From: an uncultured bacterium
GTDB taxonomy: Bacteria > Bacillota > Clostridia > TANB77 > CAG-508
Length of the DNA: 64,000 bases
Assembly (NCBI GenBank): GCA_905215935.1
Contig: CAJMRY010000004.1
Span: 1-64,000, forward strand
Direction: 5' to 3'
Under the pieces are notes generated by a model, which saw only the letters and a program-made list of their open reading frames with translations, made no database searches and had not been told where the DNA came from. Positions 28,002 through 37,094 of the stretch are shown in pieces. The first letter of the stretch is position 1, and each line of letters begins with the position of its first letter. Made by a program: the position numbers and the translations under genes.

Positions 28002-30611
28002 ATGGCAACAGAAATTAGTGAAGAAGAGAAAAACAGAATAAAATCAATGATTGATGATTTAGTTGAAAAAGCTAAAATTGCATCACAAGAGTACTTAAAG
28101 TTAGATCAAGAACAAGTAAATAATATTATAAGAGCTATGGCAATGGCAGGGTTAGAACATCATATGGATTTAGCTAAAATGGCTGTAGAAGAAACTGGAC
28201 GTGGAATTTATGAAGATAAAATAACTAAAAATATGTTTGCAACAGAATATATTTATCACAGTATAAAATATGATAAAACAGTAGGAGTAATTTCAGAAAA
28301 TGAAGAAGAAGGTTATGTAGAAATTGCAGAACCAGTAGGAATTATAGCTGGTGTAACACCAGTAACAAACCCTACTTCAACAACTATGTTTAAATCTATT
28401 ATTGCAGCAAAAACAAGAAATGTTATTATTTTTGGATTTCATCCATCTGCACAAAAATGTAGTTTAGAAGCTGCAAAAATTGTAAGAGATGCAGCGGTTA
28501 AAGCAGGAGCTCCAGAAAATTGTGTTTTATGGATAGAAGAACCATCTATTACTGCAACAAACTTCTTAATGCATCATCCAGATGTAAATTTAATACTCGC
28601 AACTGGTGGAACAGGAATGGTAAAGGCTGCTTATTCATGTGGAAAACCAGCTCTAGGTGTAGGACCAGGAAATGTTCCATGTTATATTGATAAAACAGCA
28701 AAATTAAAAACATCTGTTAATGATTTAGTTCTTTCAAAATCATTTGATAATGGAATGATTTGTGCATCTGAACAGTCTGTTATTGTTGATAAAGAAATAC
28801 AAGATGAATTTGAAAAATTAATGGTAGATGCTGGATGCTACTTTTTAAGTGCAGAAGATACAAATAAACTTAAAGGTAGTATGTTTATTGAAGAAAAGGG
28901 TTGTGCTTTAAATGCAGATATTGTAGGAAAAAGCCCATATAATATTGCAAAAATGGCAGGAATTGAAGTACCAAAAGAAACAAAAGTATTAGTTTTAAAA
29001 GAGAATGGTGTAGGAGCAAGCTATCCATTTTCAAAAGAAAAATTAAGCCCAGTTTTAGCATATTATGTAGTAGAAGGACCAGATGAAGGAATTGCATTAG
29101 CAGAAAAACTAATTGAATTTGGAGGAATGGGACATTCAGCAGTTATTCATTCTGAAAATGATGAAACAATTTTAAAATTCTCAGAAACTGTAAAGGCTGG
29201 AAGAATTATTGTTAATTCTCCATCAACTCATGGTGCAATTGGAGATATTTATAATACTAATATGCCATCATTAACACTTGGATGTGGTACTTTTGGTGGA
29301 AATTCAACAACAGCGAATGTTTCTTCTGTAAATTTAATTAATGTAAAAAAAGTAGCAAAAAGGAGAGTTAATATGCAATGGTTTAAAGTTCCAGAGAAAA
29401 TTTATTTTGAAGCAGGTTCTATTCAATACTTAGAAAAAATGCCTGATATTACAAGAGCATTTATTGTAACAGATCCGTCTATGGTTAAACTTGGATATAT
29501 TGATAAAATATTATATCATTTAAGAAAAAGAAATGAATATGTACATTCAGAAATATTTTCAGAAGTAGAGTCAGATCCATCATTTGATACTATAAATAAA
29601 GGTGTTAAAATGATGAATGATTTTAAACCAGATGTTGTTATTGCAGTAGGTGGAGGTAGCCCTATTGATGCAGCAAAAGGTATGTGGCTTTTCTATGAAC
29701 ATCCAGAAGCAGATGCAGAAGGAATGAAACTTAAATTTATGGATATTAGAAAACGTACTTATAAATTCCCAAAACTTGGAGAAAAAGCAAAATTGGTAGC
29801 AATACCAACTACTTCAGGTACTGGTTCAGAAGTAACATCTTTTGCAGTTATTACAGATAAACAAAATAATAAAAAATATCCACTTGCTGATTATGAATTA
29901 ACACCAGATGTAGCAATTGTGGACCCAGATTTAGTTATGACATTACCACAAAGAATAACAGCAGACACAGGTATGGATGTTTTAACACATGCAATTGAGG
30001 CATATGTTTCTAATATGGCATCTGATTACACAGATGGCTTAGCCGAAAAAGCAATTGAACTTGTATTTAAAAATTTAAGAGAGGCATATAATAACGGAAG
30101 TAATAAGTTCGCAAGAGAAAAAATGCATAATGCAAGTACAATAGCTGGTATGGCATTTACTAATGCTTTTTTAGGAATAAATCATTCACTAGCACATAAA
30201 TTAGGTGCAGAATTCCATATGGCACATGGTAGACTAAATGCAATTTTGTTACCATATGTTATAAGATATAATGCTTCAAAACCTACAAAATTTGTATCAT
30301 TCCCTAAATATGAATATTTTATTGCAGACCAAAAATATGCAGATATTTCAAGAAGAATGGGATTCCCAGCTTATACAAATGAAGAAGGTGTAAATTCTTT
30401 AATATCAGAAGTTAAAAAATTAAACGCTGATTTGGGAATAGAGAAATCATTTAAAGATGCAGGTATTAATGAAGAAGAATTTTTATCAAAAATAGATATG
30501 CTTGCTGATAGAGCCTTTGAAGATCAATGTACATCAGCAAATCCAAGAGTGCCATTAGTAACAGAGTTAAAAGAAATTTTAATGGATGCTTATTATGGAA
30601 AAGAGATTTAA
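28002..30611 (+). CDS. adhE: Bifunctional acetaldehyde-CoA/alcohol dehydrogenase
   Basis: A two-domain fermentation enzyme of 869 residues that reduces acetyl-CoA to acetaldehyde and then ethanol while reoxidising NADH. The N-terminal aldehyde dehydrogenase domain has GVTPVTNPTSTT near residue 115 and the catalytic Cys in MICASEQS near 250. The C-terminal iron-dependent alcohol dehydrogenase starts near residue 450, with AVGGGSPIDAAK and the metal-binding His residues in NHSLAHKLGAEFHMAHGR. AAAGGAGG precedes the ATG. It implies an anaerobic fermentative life style. Confidence 0.97.
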   Translation: MATEISEEEKNRIKSMIDDLVEKAKIASQEYLKLDQEQVNNIIRAMAMAGLEHHMDLAKMAVEETGRGIYEDKITKNMFATEYIYHSIKYDKTVGVISENEEEGYVEIAEPVGIIAGVTPVTNPTSTTMFKSIIAAKTRNVIIFGFHPSAQKCSLEAAKIVRDAAVKAGAPENCVLWIEEPSITATNFLMHHPDVNLILATGGTGMVKAAYSCGKPALGVGPGNVPCYIDKTAKLKTSVNDLVLSKSFDNGMICASEQSVIVDKEIQDEFEKLMVDAGCYFLSAEDTNKLKGSMFIEEKGCALNADIVGKSPYNIAKMAGIEVPKETKVLVLKENGVGASYPFSKEKLSPVLAYYVVEGPDEGIALAEKLIEFGGMGHSAVIHSENDETILKFSETVKAGRIIVNSPSTHGAIGDIYNTNMPSLTLGCGTFGGNSTTANVSSVNLINVKKVAKRRVNMQWFKVPEKIYFEAGSIQYLEKMPDITRAFIVTDPSMVKLGYIDKILYHLRKRNEYVHSEIFSEVESDPSFDTINKGVKMMNDFKPDVVIAVGGGSPIDAAKGMWLFYEHPEADAEGMKLKFMDIRKRTYKFPKLGEKAKLVAIPTTSGTGSEVTSFAVITDKQNNKKYPLADYELTPDVAIVDPDLVMTLPQRITADTGMDVLTHAIEAYVSNMASDYTDGLAEKAIELVFKNLREAYNNGSNKFAREKMHNASTIAGMAFTNAFLGINHSLAHKLGAEFHMAHGRLNAILLPYVIRYNASKPTKFVSFPKYEYFIADQKYADISRRMGFPAYTNEEGVNSLISEVKKLNADLGIEKSFKDAGINEEEFLSKIDMLADRAFEDQCTSANPRVPLVTELKEILMDAYYGKEI

Positions 30612-30637
30612 GTACAATTAGTATAAAATTGTAAACT

Positions 30638-30680
30638 AAAATACATACTTTAGCTAAATGCTTAGGTATGTATTTTTATG
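30638..30680 (+). terminator. adhE terminator
   Basis: AAAATACATAC and GTATGTATTTT form a perfect 11-bp stem ending in T. Confidence 0.7.
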
Positions 30681-30693
30681 TAAAAACAATATA

Positions 30694-30741
30694 TTGCATA
30701 ATTATGTCAATATGATATAATATTAATAAGCATGTATATGC
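30694..30741 (+). promoter_or_regulatory. Promoter and leader palindrome of the 30772 gene
   Basis: TTGCAT (30694-30699) and TATAAT (30716-30721) are 16 bp apart. GCAT-GTAT-ATGC (30730-30741) is a short palindrome near the start of the transcript. Confidence 0.55.
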
Positions 30742-30771
30742 AAATTTTTGAAAAGATGGAGGAATCTTTAC

Positions 30772-31335
30772 ATGAAAGAAGTAGATTTTGGACGGATTAT
30801 TGATTGGCTACAAGCAATAGGTACAGAACCACCAAGCATAAAAAAGGATTATACAGTAGAGGAAACTACAAATCCAGAATTATGTGCTAAATGCGGTGGT
30901 GTATGTTGTAAGAGTTGTGGTTGTCATTTTAGTCCAGACGACTTTGTGGATATTTCTTTTGAAGGTTTAAAAAAAGAGCTAGAAAAAGGATATATATCCA
31001 TAGATTTAATTGATGGGGAGATGATTAATAGAGACGGTTTTTTCTATATTCTGAGAATTAGAAACCGTGATGCAAAAATTGTCGATCTTACATATGTAAG
31101 ATCCCCATGTGTTCTGCATACAGAAAATGGGTGCAAATTAAGTTACGATAAACGCCCTATGGGTGGAAAGTTGCTAATACCAGTGGTATACTCTAATCTA
31201 CTAGGGCAAAGAGTTACTGATTGTAATTCTGCTTATACAATAGAAGATTGTTGTATGGAGTGGAAACCCTATCAAAAGGTTCTTTCAGAACTTGTACACT
31301 ATTTTAAAGATAAGGATTATCCTTGTTTATTATAA
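30772..31335 (+). CDS. Cys-cluster (YkgJ/UPF0153-like) protein, single early CGG
   Basis: A 187-residue protein with the Cys-rich metal-chelating pattern CAKCGGVCCKSCGC near residues 40-53 and further Cys at SPCVLHTENGC and EDCCMEW, as in the YkgJ-type zinc/iron-chelating family. Function is unknown. ATG 30772 has TGGAGGA upstream. Codon 8 (30793-30795) is CGG and must be Arg; a +1 shift would stop eight codons on. Codon choice (CGT, CGC, GAC) differs from core genes. It is monocistronic, between its own promoter and terminator. Confidence 0.7.
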   Translation: MKEVDFGRIIDWLQAIGTEPPSIKKDYTVEETTNPELCAKCGGVCCKSCGCHFSPDDFVDISFEGLKKELEKGYISIDLIDGEMINRDGFFYILRIRNRDAKIVDLTYVRSPCVLHTENGCKLSYDKRPMGGKLLIPVVYSNLLGQRVTDCNSAYTIEDCCMEWKPYQKVLSELVHYFKDKDYPCLL

Positions 31336-31348
31336 GTGTACAGTAAAA

Positions 31349-31390
31349 GCGCTCGAATTATTAAAATTAGAGCGCTTGTTGCTTTTTTAT
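31349..31390 (+). terminator. Terminator after the 30772 gene
   Basis: AAGCGCTC and a partner GAGCGCTT form a GC-containing stem around an AT loop, followed shortly by six or more T. Confidence 0.7.
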
Positions 31391-31585
31391 TTTTGATAAT
31401 AAAAGTAAATTTATAATATTGTTAATTATTATATATGTTTGTTATACCAAAGAAATGTATAATTAAACAAATATTTATTGAAGTAAATATTTTCAATTTT
31501 ATCTATTGGTTAGACTTTTTTTAGTTTTTATGATATAGTATATACCAATAATAAACATAGAAGATGTAAATAAAAGGAGAAGATA

Positions 31586-32461
31586 ATGGAAAACAAGATA
31601 ATTAAATTTTTAGCTCATAACGAAAAAGTATCAGTTAAATGTATAGATTCTACCAAAATAGTAGAGGATGCAAGAAAAATACATGATTTAAGTCCAACTG
31701 CTACAGCTGCACTTGGAAGATTATTAACAATGACAAGCTTGATGGGAGCAGATTTAAAGGAAGAAGAAGATTCTATAACTGTTCAAATAAAGGGTGATGG
31801 TAAATTAGGTACATTAACAGCTGTTACAGATTCTAAAGGTAATGTAAAAGGGTATGTTACAAATCCAAGAGTAGACTTGCCTTTAAACGATATTGGAAAA
31901 ATAGATGTTGGAGGAGCAGTTGGAAAAACTGGAATGATGTATATAATAAAAGATATAGGTTTAAAAGATCCATATGTAGGTATGACACCAATTGTTTCAG
32001 GGGAAATTGCAGAAGATTTTACAGAATATTTTGCAAAATCTGAACAAACACCAAGTGTAGTTGCATTAGGAGTTTTAGTAGATAAAAATGGTGTGAAGAC
32101 AGCTGGTGGATATCAAATTTCACTTATGCCAGATGCGACAGAAGAAGATATTAGTAAAATAGAAGAAGCAATAAAGAATTCAGATAGTATTAGTAAAATG
32201 TTAGATGATAAATTATCTTTAGAAGAAATTGCTAAAGAAGTTACAGGTGATGGAAATATTAAAGTTATTGATAAAAATATATTTCCTGAATATAAATGTG
32301 ATTGTTCTAGAGAAAAAATAGAAAGAGGACTTATTGCTATTGGAAAAGAAGAGTTAGAAGATATAATAAATACAGACGGAAAAGCAGATACAGTTTGTCA
32401 TTTTTGTAATAAAGAATATCATTTTTCAAAAGAAGATTTAGAAGAATTAATTAAAAACTAA
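31586..32461 (+). CDS. hslO: Redox-regulated chaperone Hsp33
   Basis: A 291-residue holdase chaperone activated by oxidation. The C-terminal zinc switch is present as CDCS near residue 235 and CHFC near 269 (CXC then CXXC), and the N-terminal domain has the typical ATAALGRLLTMTSLMG segment. AAAGGAGA precedes the ATG. It is followed by a glycosyltransferase in the same direction. Confidence 0.94.
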   Translation: MENKIIKFLAHNEKVSVKCIDSTKIVEDARKIHDLSPTATAALGRLLTMTSLMGADLKEEEDSITVQIKGDGKLGTLTAVTDSKGNVKGYVTNPRVDLPLNDIGKIDVGGAVGKTGMMYIIKDIGLKDPYVGMTPIVSGEIAEDFTEYFAKSEQTPSVVALGVLVDKNGVKTAGGYQISLMPDATEEDISKIEEAIKNSDSISKMLDDKLSLEEIAKEVTGDGNIKVIDKNIFPEYKCDCSREKIERGLIAIGKEELEDIINTDGKADTVCHFCNKEYHFSKEDLEELIKN

Positions 32462-32528
32462 CACATTATGAAGAGTAAAGTAAAAAAATATGAAAAAATA
32501 AATGTATGATAATTATGGAGGAATTAAA

Positions 32529-33434
32529 ATGACAGATAAAAAAAGTAAACCACTTTTTTCAATTATTATACCAATGAAAAACTCCGAAAAGTACATAAAA
32601 TGTGCATTAGATAGTATATCAAGTCAAAGTTATGATGATTATGAAATAATCGTAATAGATGATGATTCTAGTATAAATGATAAATCTAAAGATATACTAC
32701 AAAATTGGAAAAAGAAACATAAAGATATAGTTGTAAAGACCTTTTCAACAGATGAGAGTTCAAGAGGACCAGGAGGAGCCAGAAATATTGGGTTAGATAA
32801 TGCAGAAGGAAAATATATAATATTTTTAGATTCTGATGATAAAATAAACAAGGATGCCTTATTAAATATATATGATGCAATAAAAAACAATCCAAATACA
32901 GATATATTTGTACTTGGTTATCAATTGACAAGATTAGATGCAAATGAAAATCCTGTAAGGACATTTAATAGTAATGCTGGGAAACTACAAGAATCAAGAT
33001 TTTATCAAATTGGAGTGAATACAGCTGGTTCTATATGGAATACATGTATAAAAAAGTCTTTATTTGAAGGTAGAAATGGTAAGACTCCAGTTAGATTTAA
33101 ACCAAATTGTATTTTTGAAGATTTACCAACTAAGGTTCAACTTTTTACAAGAAGCAAACAAAATATTAAATCTGTACCACATATGACTCATACTCAATTT
33201 AGTAGACCTCGTAAAAGTATAACTGGAAATTTAGAATTTAGAGATATGGCAAGACTTATTAATGCCAATAAGGAAATTGCAAATCTTAAAGAAGAAGTGG
33301 AAGATAAAAGGGATAAAATGTACATAAATGTTAGAATGGCTTTAGTTCCTGCAATATTATCATGGTTTGTAAGTAAATGTATACGAAATAAAATTGATAG
33401 AATAAAAAATAAGGATGAAATTGAAATATGCTAA
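32529..33434 (+). CDS. Family 2 glycosyltransferase
   Basis: A 301-residue inverting GT2/GT-A enzyme. The N-terminal nucleotide-sugar fold shows FSIIIPMKNSEKYI, then VIDDDSS, and the DXD-type metal motif FLDSDD near residue 98. PGGARNIGLDNA is the usual acceptor-side loop. I chose ATG 32529 because ATGGAGG lies 9 bases upstream; the earlier in-frame ATG 32502 overlaps that site. A basic C terminus may sit on the membrane. The sugar and acceptor are unknown. Confidence 0.85.
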   Translation: MTDKKSKPLFSIIIPMKNSEKYIKCALDSISSQSYDDYEIIVIDDDSSINDKSKDILQNWKKKHKDIVVKTFSTDESSRGPGGARNIGLDNAEGKYIIFLDSDDKINKDALLNIYDAIKNNPNTDIFVLGYQLTRLDANENPVRTFNSNAGKLQESRFYQIGVNTAGSIWNTCIKKSLFEGRNGKTPVRFKPNCIFEDLPTKVQLFTRSKQNIKSVPHMTHTQFSRPRKSITGNLEFRDMARLINANKEIANLKEEVEDKRDKMYINVRMALVPAILSWFVSKCIRNKIDRIKNKDEIEIC

Positions 33435-33439
33435 ATAAA

Positions 33440-33475
33440 AAATAGATATAGTTTAAACTATATCTATTTTTTTTT
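33440..33475. terminator. Bidirectional terminator between the GT2 gene and aspS
   Basis: A 30-base perfect palindrome (AAATAGATATAGTTT and its complement) with T on its right side and A on its left, placed between convergent genes. Confidence 0.75.
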
Positions 33476-35225
33476 AGTCCTTTAAGTCTAACTTAATATG
33501 AACATCTTGTAATTGTTCTTTTGTAACATTTCCAGGTGCTCCCATTAATAAATCTTCTGCCTTACTATTCATAGGGAAGGCAATTACATCACGAATTACT
33601 TCGCTTTCTGTAAGAAGCATAATCATTCTATCAACACCTGGTGCAATTCCAGCATGTGGTGGTGCACCATATTGAAATGCATTAAATAAAGCTGAGAATT
33701 TTTCTTCTATAGTTTCTTTTCCATATCCTGCAATTTCAAAAGCTTTTATCATAATTTCTGGATCATGATTTCTAACAGCACCAGAAGAAAGTTCTATTCC
33801 ATTACAAACTATGTCGTATTGATATGCAACTATATCTAGAGGTTTCATAGTATTTAATGATTCTAATCCACCTTTTGGCATAGAGAATGGGTTGTGGCTA
33901 AATGCTACTTTTCCATTATCGTCTAATTCATACATTGGAAAATCAACTATCCAACAGAATTTAAACTTGCTTTCATCTATTAAATCTAAACGTTTTCCAA
34001 GTTCTGTTCTGATTTGACATGCATAATTATTAGCATTTGTTTCATTATCTGCAATAAAGAATATTGTATCTTCTTTTTCTAATTCGGCAAGTTCCATTAA
34101 CTCTTTTTTCATTTCATCTGGTATAAATTTATCAATTGGTCCTTTGTAACTTAAATCTTCTTGTACCTCTAAATATCCAAGTCCACCCATACCAATAGAT
34201 TTAGCAAAGTCAAGCATTTTCTCATGGAATCCTTTAGACATATGACCTTTAACTTTTATAGCACGAACTGTTAAACCATGGAATGGTTTGAAGGTACATT
34301 TTTGGAAGAATTCTGTTACATCTACTATAGTTAAAGGATTTCTTAAATCTGGTTTATCACATCCATATTTAAGCATTGCCTCTTTATAAGGAATTCTTGG
34401 GAATGGATATTCTGCAATTTCTTTATTAGAGAATTTTTTAAATGTATTATATATAACTGGTTCCATAACTGAAAATACATCTTCTTGTGTGGCAAATGCC
34501 ATTTCCATATCTAGTTGATAAAACTCTCCAGGAGCTCTGTCTGCTCTTGCATCTTCATCTCTAAAGCATGGAGCTATTTGAAAATATTTATCTATTCCAG
34601 AAACCATAAGCAATTGTTTGAATTGTTGTGGTGCTTGTGGAAGTGCATAAAATTTACCAGGATGAACTCTACTTGGAACAAGGTAATCTCTAGCACCCTC
34701 TGGTGATGAACTTGTAAGTATTGGTGTTTGAATTTCTAAAAATCCTTGCTCTATCATTTGACTTCTTAAATATTGAAGAACCTCAGCTCTTAAAATCAAG
34801 TTATTTTTTAATTTATCTCCTCTTAAATCTAAAAAACGGTATTTTAAACGTAAGTCTTCTCTTACATCTTGATTCGAATTTATTTCGAAAGGTAAGTTTT
34901 TAGTTCTTTTTCCAAGTATTGTTATATTTTTTATAAATATTTCTACTTCACCGGTTTTTATATTTGGGTTGAAAGTTTCTTCATCTCTTTTTCTTACAGT
35001 TCCTTCTACACAAACTGTAGACTCAATTGGAATATGTGATGCAAAATCTACATCTTTTGCTTCTCCAGATGTAACAACTTGTGTTACTCCATACATATCT
35101 CGTATATCTAGGAAAACAACTCCTCCTAAATCTCTGATAGTTTGAACAAATCCTGAAATTTTTACTTCTTTTCCAACATCTGCTAAGCTAATCTCATTAC
35201 AATTATGAGTTCTGTATTCATTCAT
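33474..35225 (-). CDS. aspS: Aspartyl-tRNA synthetase
   Basis: A class II synthetase, 583 residues, the bacterial form. It has an N-terminal OB-fold anticodon domain (ISGFVQTIRDLGGVVFLDIR), class II motif 2 (FRDEDARADRAPGEFYQLD) and motif 3 (GAPPHAGIAPGVDRM). The GAD insertion lies between them. A T-box leader lies ahead of it. There is no CGG in frame and no recoding site. Confidence 0.97.
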   Translation of the reverse strand: MNEYRTHNCNEISLADVGKEVKISGFVQTIRDLGGVVFLDIRDMYGVTQVVTSGEAKDVDFASHIPIESTVCVEGTVRKRDEETFNPNIKTGEVEIFIKNITILGKRTKNLPFEINSNQDVREDLRLKYRFLDLRGDKLKNNLILRAEVLQYLRSQMIEQGFLEIQTPILTSSSPEGARDYLVPSRVHPGKFYALPQAPQQFKQLLMVSGIDKYFQIAPCFRDEDARADRAPGEFYQLDMEMAFATQEDVFSVMEPVIYNTFKKFSNKEIAEYPFPRIPYKEAMLKYGCDKPDLRNPLTIVDVTEFFQKCTFKPFHGLTVRAIKVKGHMSKGFHEKMLDFAKSIGMGGLGYLEVQEDLSYKGPIDKFIPDEMKKELMELAELEKEDTIFFIADNETNANNYACQIRTELGKRLDLIDESKFKFCWIVDFPMYELDDNGKVAFSHNPFSMPKGGLESLNTMKPLDIVAYQYDIVCNGIELSSGAVRNHDPEIMIKAFEIAGYGKETIEEKFSALFNAFQYGAPPHAGIAPGVDRMIMLLTESEVIRDVIAFPMNSKAEDLLMGAPGNVTKEQLQDVHIKLDLKD

Positions 35226-35261
35226 AATTAAACATCTCCTTTATACAAATTTTAAAATAAA

Positions 35262-35525
35262 AAACAAAAAAAGCCCACAAGCATTAATAAAATAATGCTG
35301 GGACGAAATAACTTTTCCGCGGTGCCACCCGGCTTGAGAAACCTATATATTTTAGGCTTTTCCACTTTATAAAATTTGCTCCAATGTGTTGGTTTGCTAT
35401 GTTCTTCTAATAAAGGCTTTCAGCTATAACCTTTAATCTCTTTTAGTAACTTTTAGCAAGTCGTCATTTTCATTGCAAATATAAAAATTAGAAACTCTAA
35501 AATTCCTAATTTATTTTATACATAA
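35262..35525 (-). promoter_or_regulatory. T-box riboswitch of aspS
   Basis: On the minus strand the conserved T-box GGGTGGCACCGCGG lies at about 35332-35319. It is followed by the terminator CCCAGCATTA with TAATGC...TGGG and a long T run (35303-35266). The upstream 180 bases hold Stem I features with GAC triplets near 35464-35458, fitting an Asp specifier. Uncharged tRNA-Asp should permit read-through. Confidence 0.88.
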
Positions 35526-35628
35526 TATAACTATTTTACATAGTATGTGCAGATTTGTCAAGTTTTATGAATGTTTTTTATATATTTATTAATGATAAAA
35601 TGGTAGTTACAATGTATATTAAATAATT

Positions 35629-35668
35629 AAAGGCCGACATCTTTCTAATAACAGATGTCGACCTTTAG
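35629..35668 (-). terminator. Terminator of the exported-protein gene
   Basis: AAAGGCCGACATCT and AGATGTCGACCTTT form a 14-base stem with one mismatch. T-rich sequence follows on the minus strand. Confidence 0.7.
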
Positions 35669-35669
35669 A

Positions 35670-36533
35670 TTAATCAAGTAGAATCAAAATAACTTTGTAT
35701 ATTGGATTTCTAGACTTAAATTTTTTTGAAGCAGATTCAAATAACAGAAATATATTATCATTTTCTGTACAATATATTTCTTCTAGTCCTGGTGGAAGAG
35801 TAATTTCAGAATCAGAGTAAAATCTTTTATTCTCAATATGGCCTATTAATAAAGATGAGTCGTTATAACGTCCATAAGATTGAGAAAGTACATATTCTCC
35901 TGTTGATAATCTTGTCACTCCCTGAATTCTTTTTGGAATTAATATTTCATTGATTTTCTTAAAATCGAGTGAATATTGAACCAATTTGCTAGAATCATTT
36001 TTGGAAAAAGATCCAACTAATAAACAGTTATCAAAGTCATCATAACTAATAAAAGATGGAATGTAATCAACTGGATAGCTAATAAATTCTTTGATAACTT
36101 TTCCATCAAAAGAACTGCTAATTAAATCTGCACTATAAATTCGAATGCAATTATTTAGACTATCACATACATACACACATGAACCAGAGTTGTTAGAAGT
36201 TATACCTCCAACATGTAAGCCAATTGAATCATCGAAAAATAGAGTTTTTATATGTTCTCCTTTAGTATTAATAACATATAAACAGCTATTTTCACGATTA
36301 CTACTATCATAAGCAGTAATAAGTCTATATGTATATCTTTCATTTTTCAATAGACATAAGCCTTGTGGTACATATGTAGTATTAAGTCCAGGAATTAAAT
36401 AGAAGTTTTCTGGTTCTAAAGAATAATCTATACAATAGCTTTTTAATACCGAAGTAGTTAAACTAGGCCGAATAGTAGAAACAATCAAACTAAACATTAC
36501 TACTGTAAATACCAAAATAATTTTTTTGAGCAT
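35670..36533 (-). CDS. Membrane-anchored or exported protein of unknown function, single early CGG
   Basis: A 287-residue protein with an N-terminal hydrophobic segment (about residues 5-21) that looks like a signal peptide or anchor. The rest alternates short strands with SSG/NNS turns, resembling a beta-propeller (HVGGITSNNSG, then GVTRLSTGEYVLSQSYG). I do not recognise the family. CGG at 36470-36468 (codon 22) follows the hydrophobic segment and must be Arg; a +1 shift there stops four codons later. It has its own promoter and terminator. Confidence 0.6.
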   Translation of the reverse strand: MLKKIILVFTVVMFSLIVSTIRPSLTTSVLKSYCIDYSLEPENFYLIPGLNTTYVPQGLCLLKNERYTYRLITAYDSSNRENSCLYVINTKGEHIKTLFFDDSIGLHVGGITSNNSGSCVYVCDSLNNCIRIYSADLISSSFDGKVIKEFISYPVDYIPSFISYDDFDNCLLVGSFSKNDSSKLVQYSLDFKKINEILIPKRIQGVTRLSTGEYVLSQSYGRYNDSSLLIGHIENKRFYSDSEITLPPGLEEIYCTENDNIFLLFESASKKFKSRNPIYKVILILLD

Positions 36534-36566
36534 GTTTTATATCACCTTCTTTAGGAATTTTCTATA

Positions 36567-36595
36567 ATTGTAACATGATTTAAAAGATAAGTCTA
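36567..36595 (-). promoter_or_regulatory. Promoter of the 35670 gene
   Basis: On the minus strand, TAGACT (36595-36590) and TACAAT (36572-36567) are 17 bp apart. The match to consensus is moderate. Confidence 0.5.
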
Positions 36596-36796
36596 ATTAA
36601 AAATGGTAAAAAGTTGTATTTATAGCATTTAAATGTATAAAATAGTGATAGTGTTAACTGAAATTTAATGAAAATATATAATTAAAGTTATAATATGCAA
36701 ATCTAAATATGTTGATAATATGTTAAATTTTTACATTGAATTTACAATTATATTACATTTGTGTAACTGAAGTTAAAAAATGATAATATTATGATA

Positions 36797-36840
36797 AAAT
36801 AAAATAGAAAGGCGAAGCCTTCCTATTTTATTTTATTTAG
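36797..36840 (-). terminator. Terminator overlapping the end of the 36823 gene
   Basis: AAAATAGGAAGGC-TTCG-CCTTTCTATTTT on the minus strand forms a stable stem with a tetraloop and a trailing T-rich run. Confidence 0.65.
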
Positions 36841-37008
36841 CGATTTTAACACATCCACTTTTTGGATGGTTGTGTTAGGATTGTATATAAAGTCCCTTAG
36901 TAGGGCTATACAACCCTTTTCCTTTGGGAATCTTTTCTCAAAGGAATGGAACAGTTCAGACAAACTGTCTGAATTATTCTTTGTCAAGATTTGGAGTTTT
37001 GTCTTCAT
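36823..37008 (-). CDS. Unknown 61-residue basic protein
   Basis: A small Lys-rich protein whose start ATG 37008 follows AGGAGTG by 5 bases on its strand. A longer upstream extension has no ribosome site and is mostly hydrophobic noise. It ends in KVDVLKSLNKIK and overlaps its own terminator hairpin. No CGG occurs in it. It lies divergent from the 667-residue unknown gene. I do not recognise it; the small size makes the call tentative. Confidence 0.5.
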   Translation of the reverse strand: MKTKLQILTKNNSDSLSELFHSFEKRFPKEKGCIALLRDFIYNPNTTIQKVDVLKSLNKIK

Positions 37009-37094
37009 GATATCACTCCTTATAAAATTAATATCAAAATTATATAAGAAAAATATAAATAAGTCAACATAAATTATACGAGAAAGGATAAAGA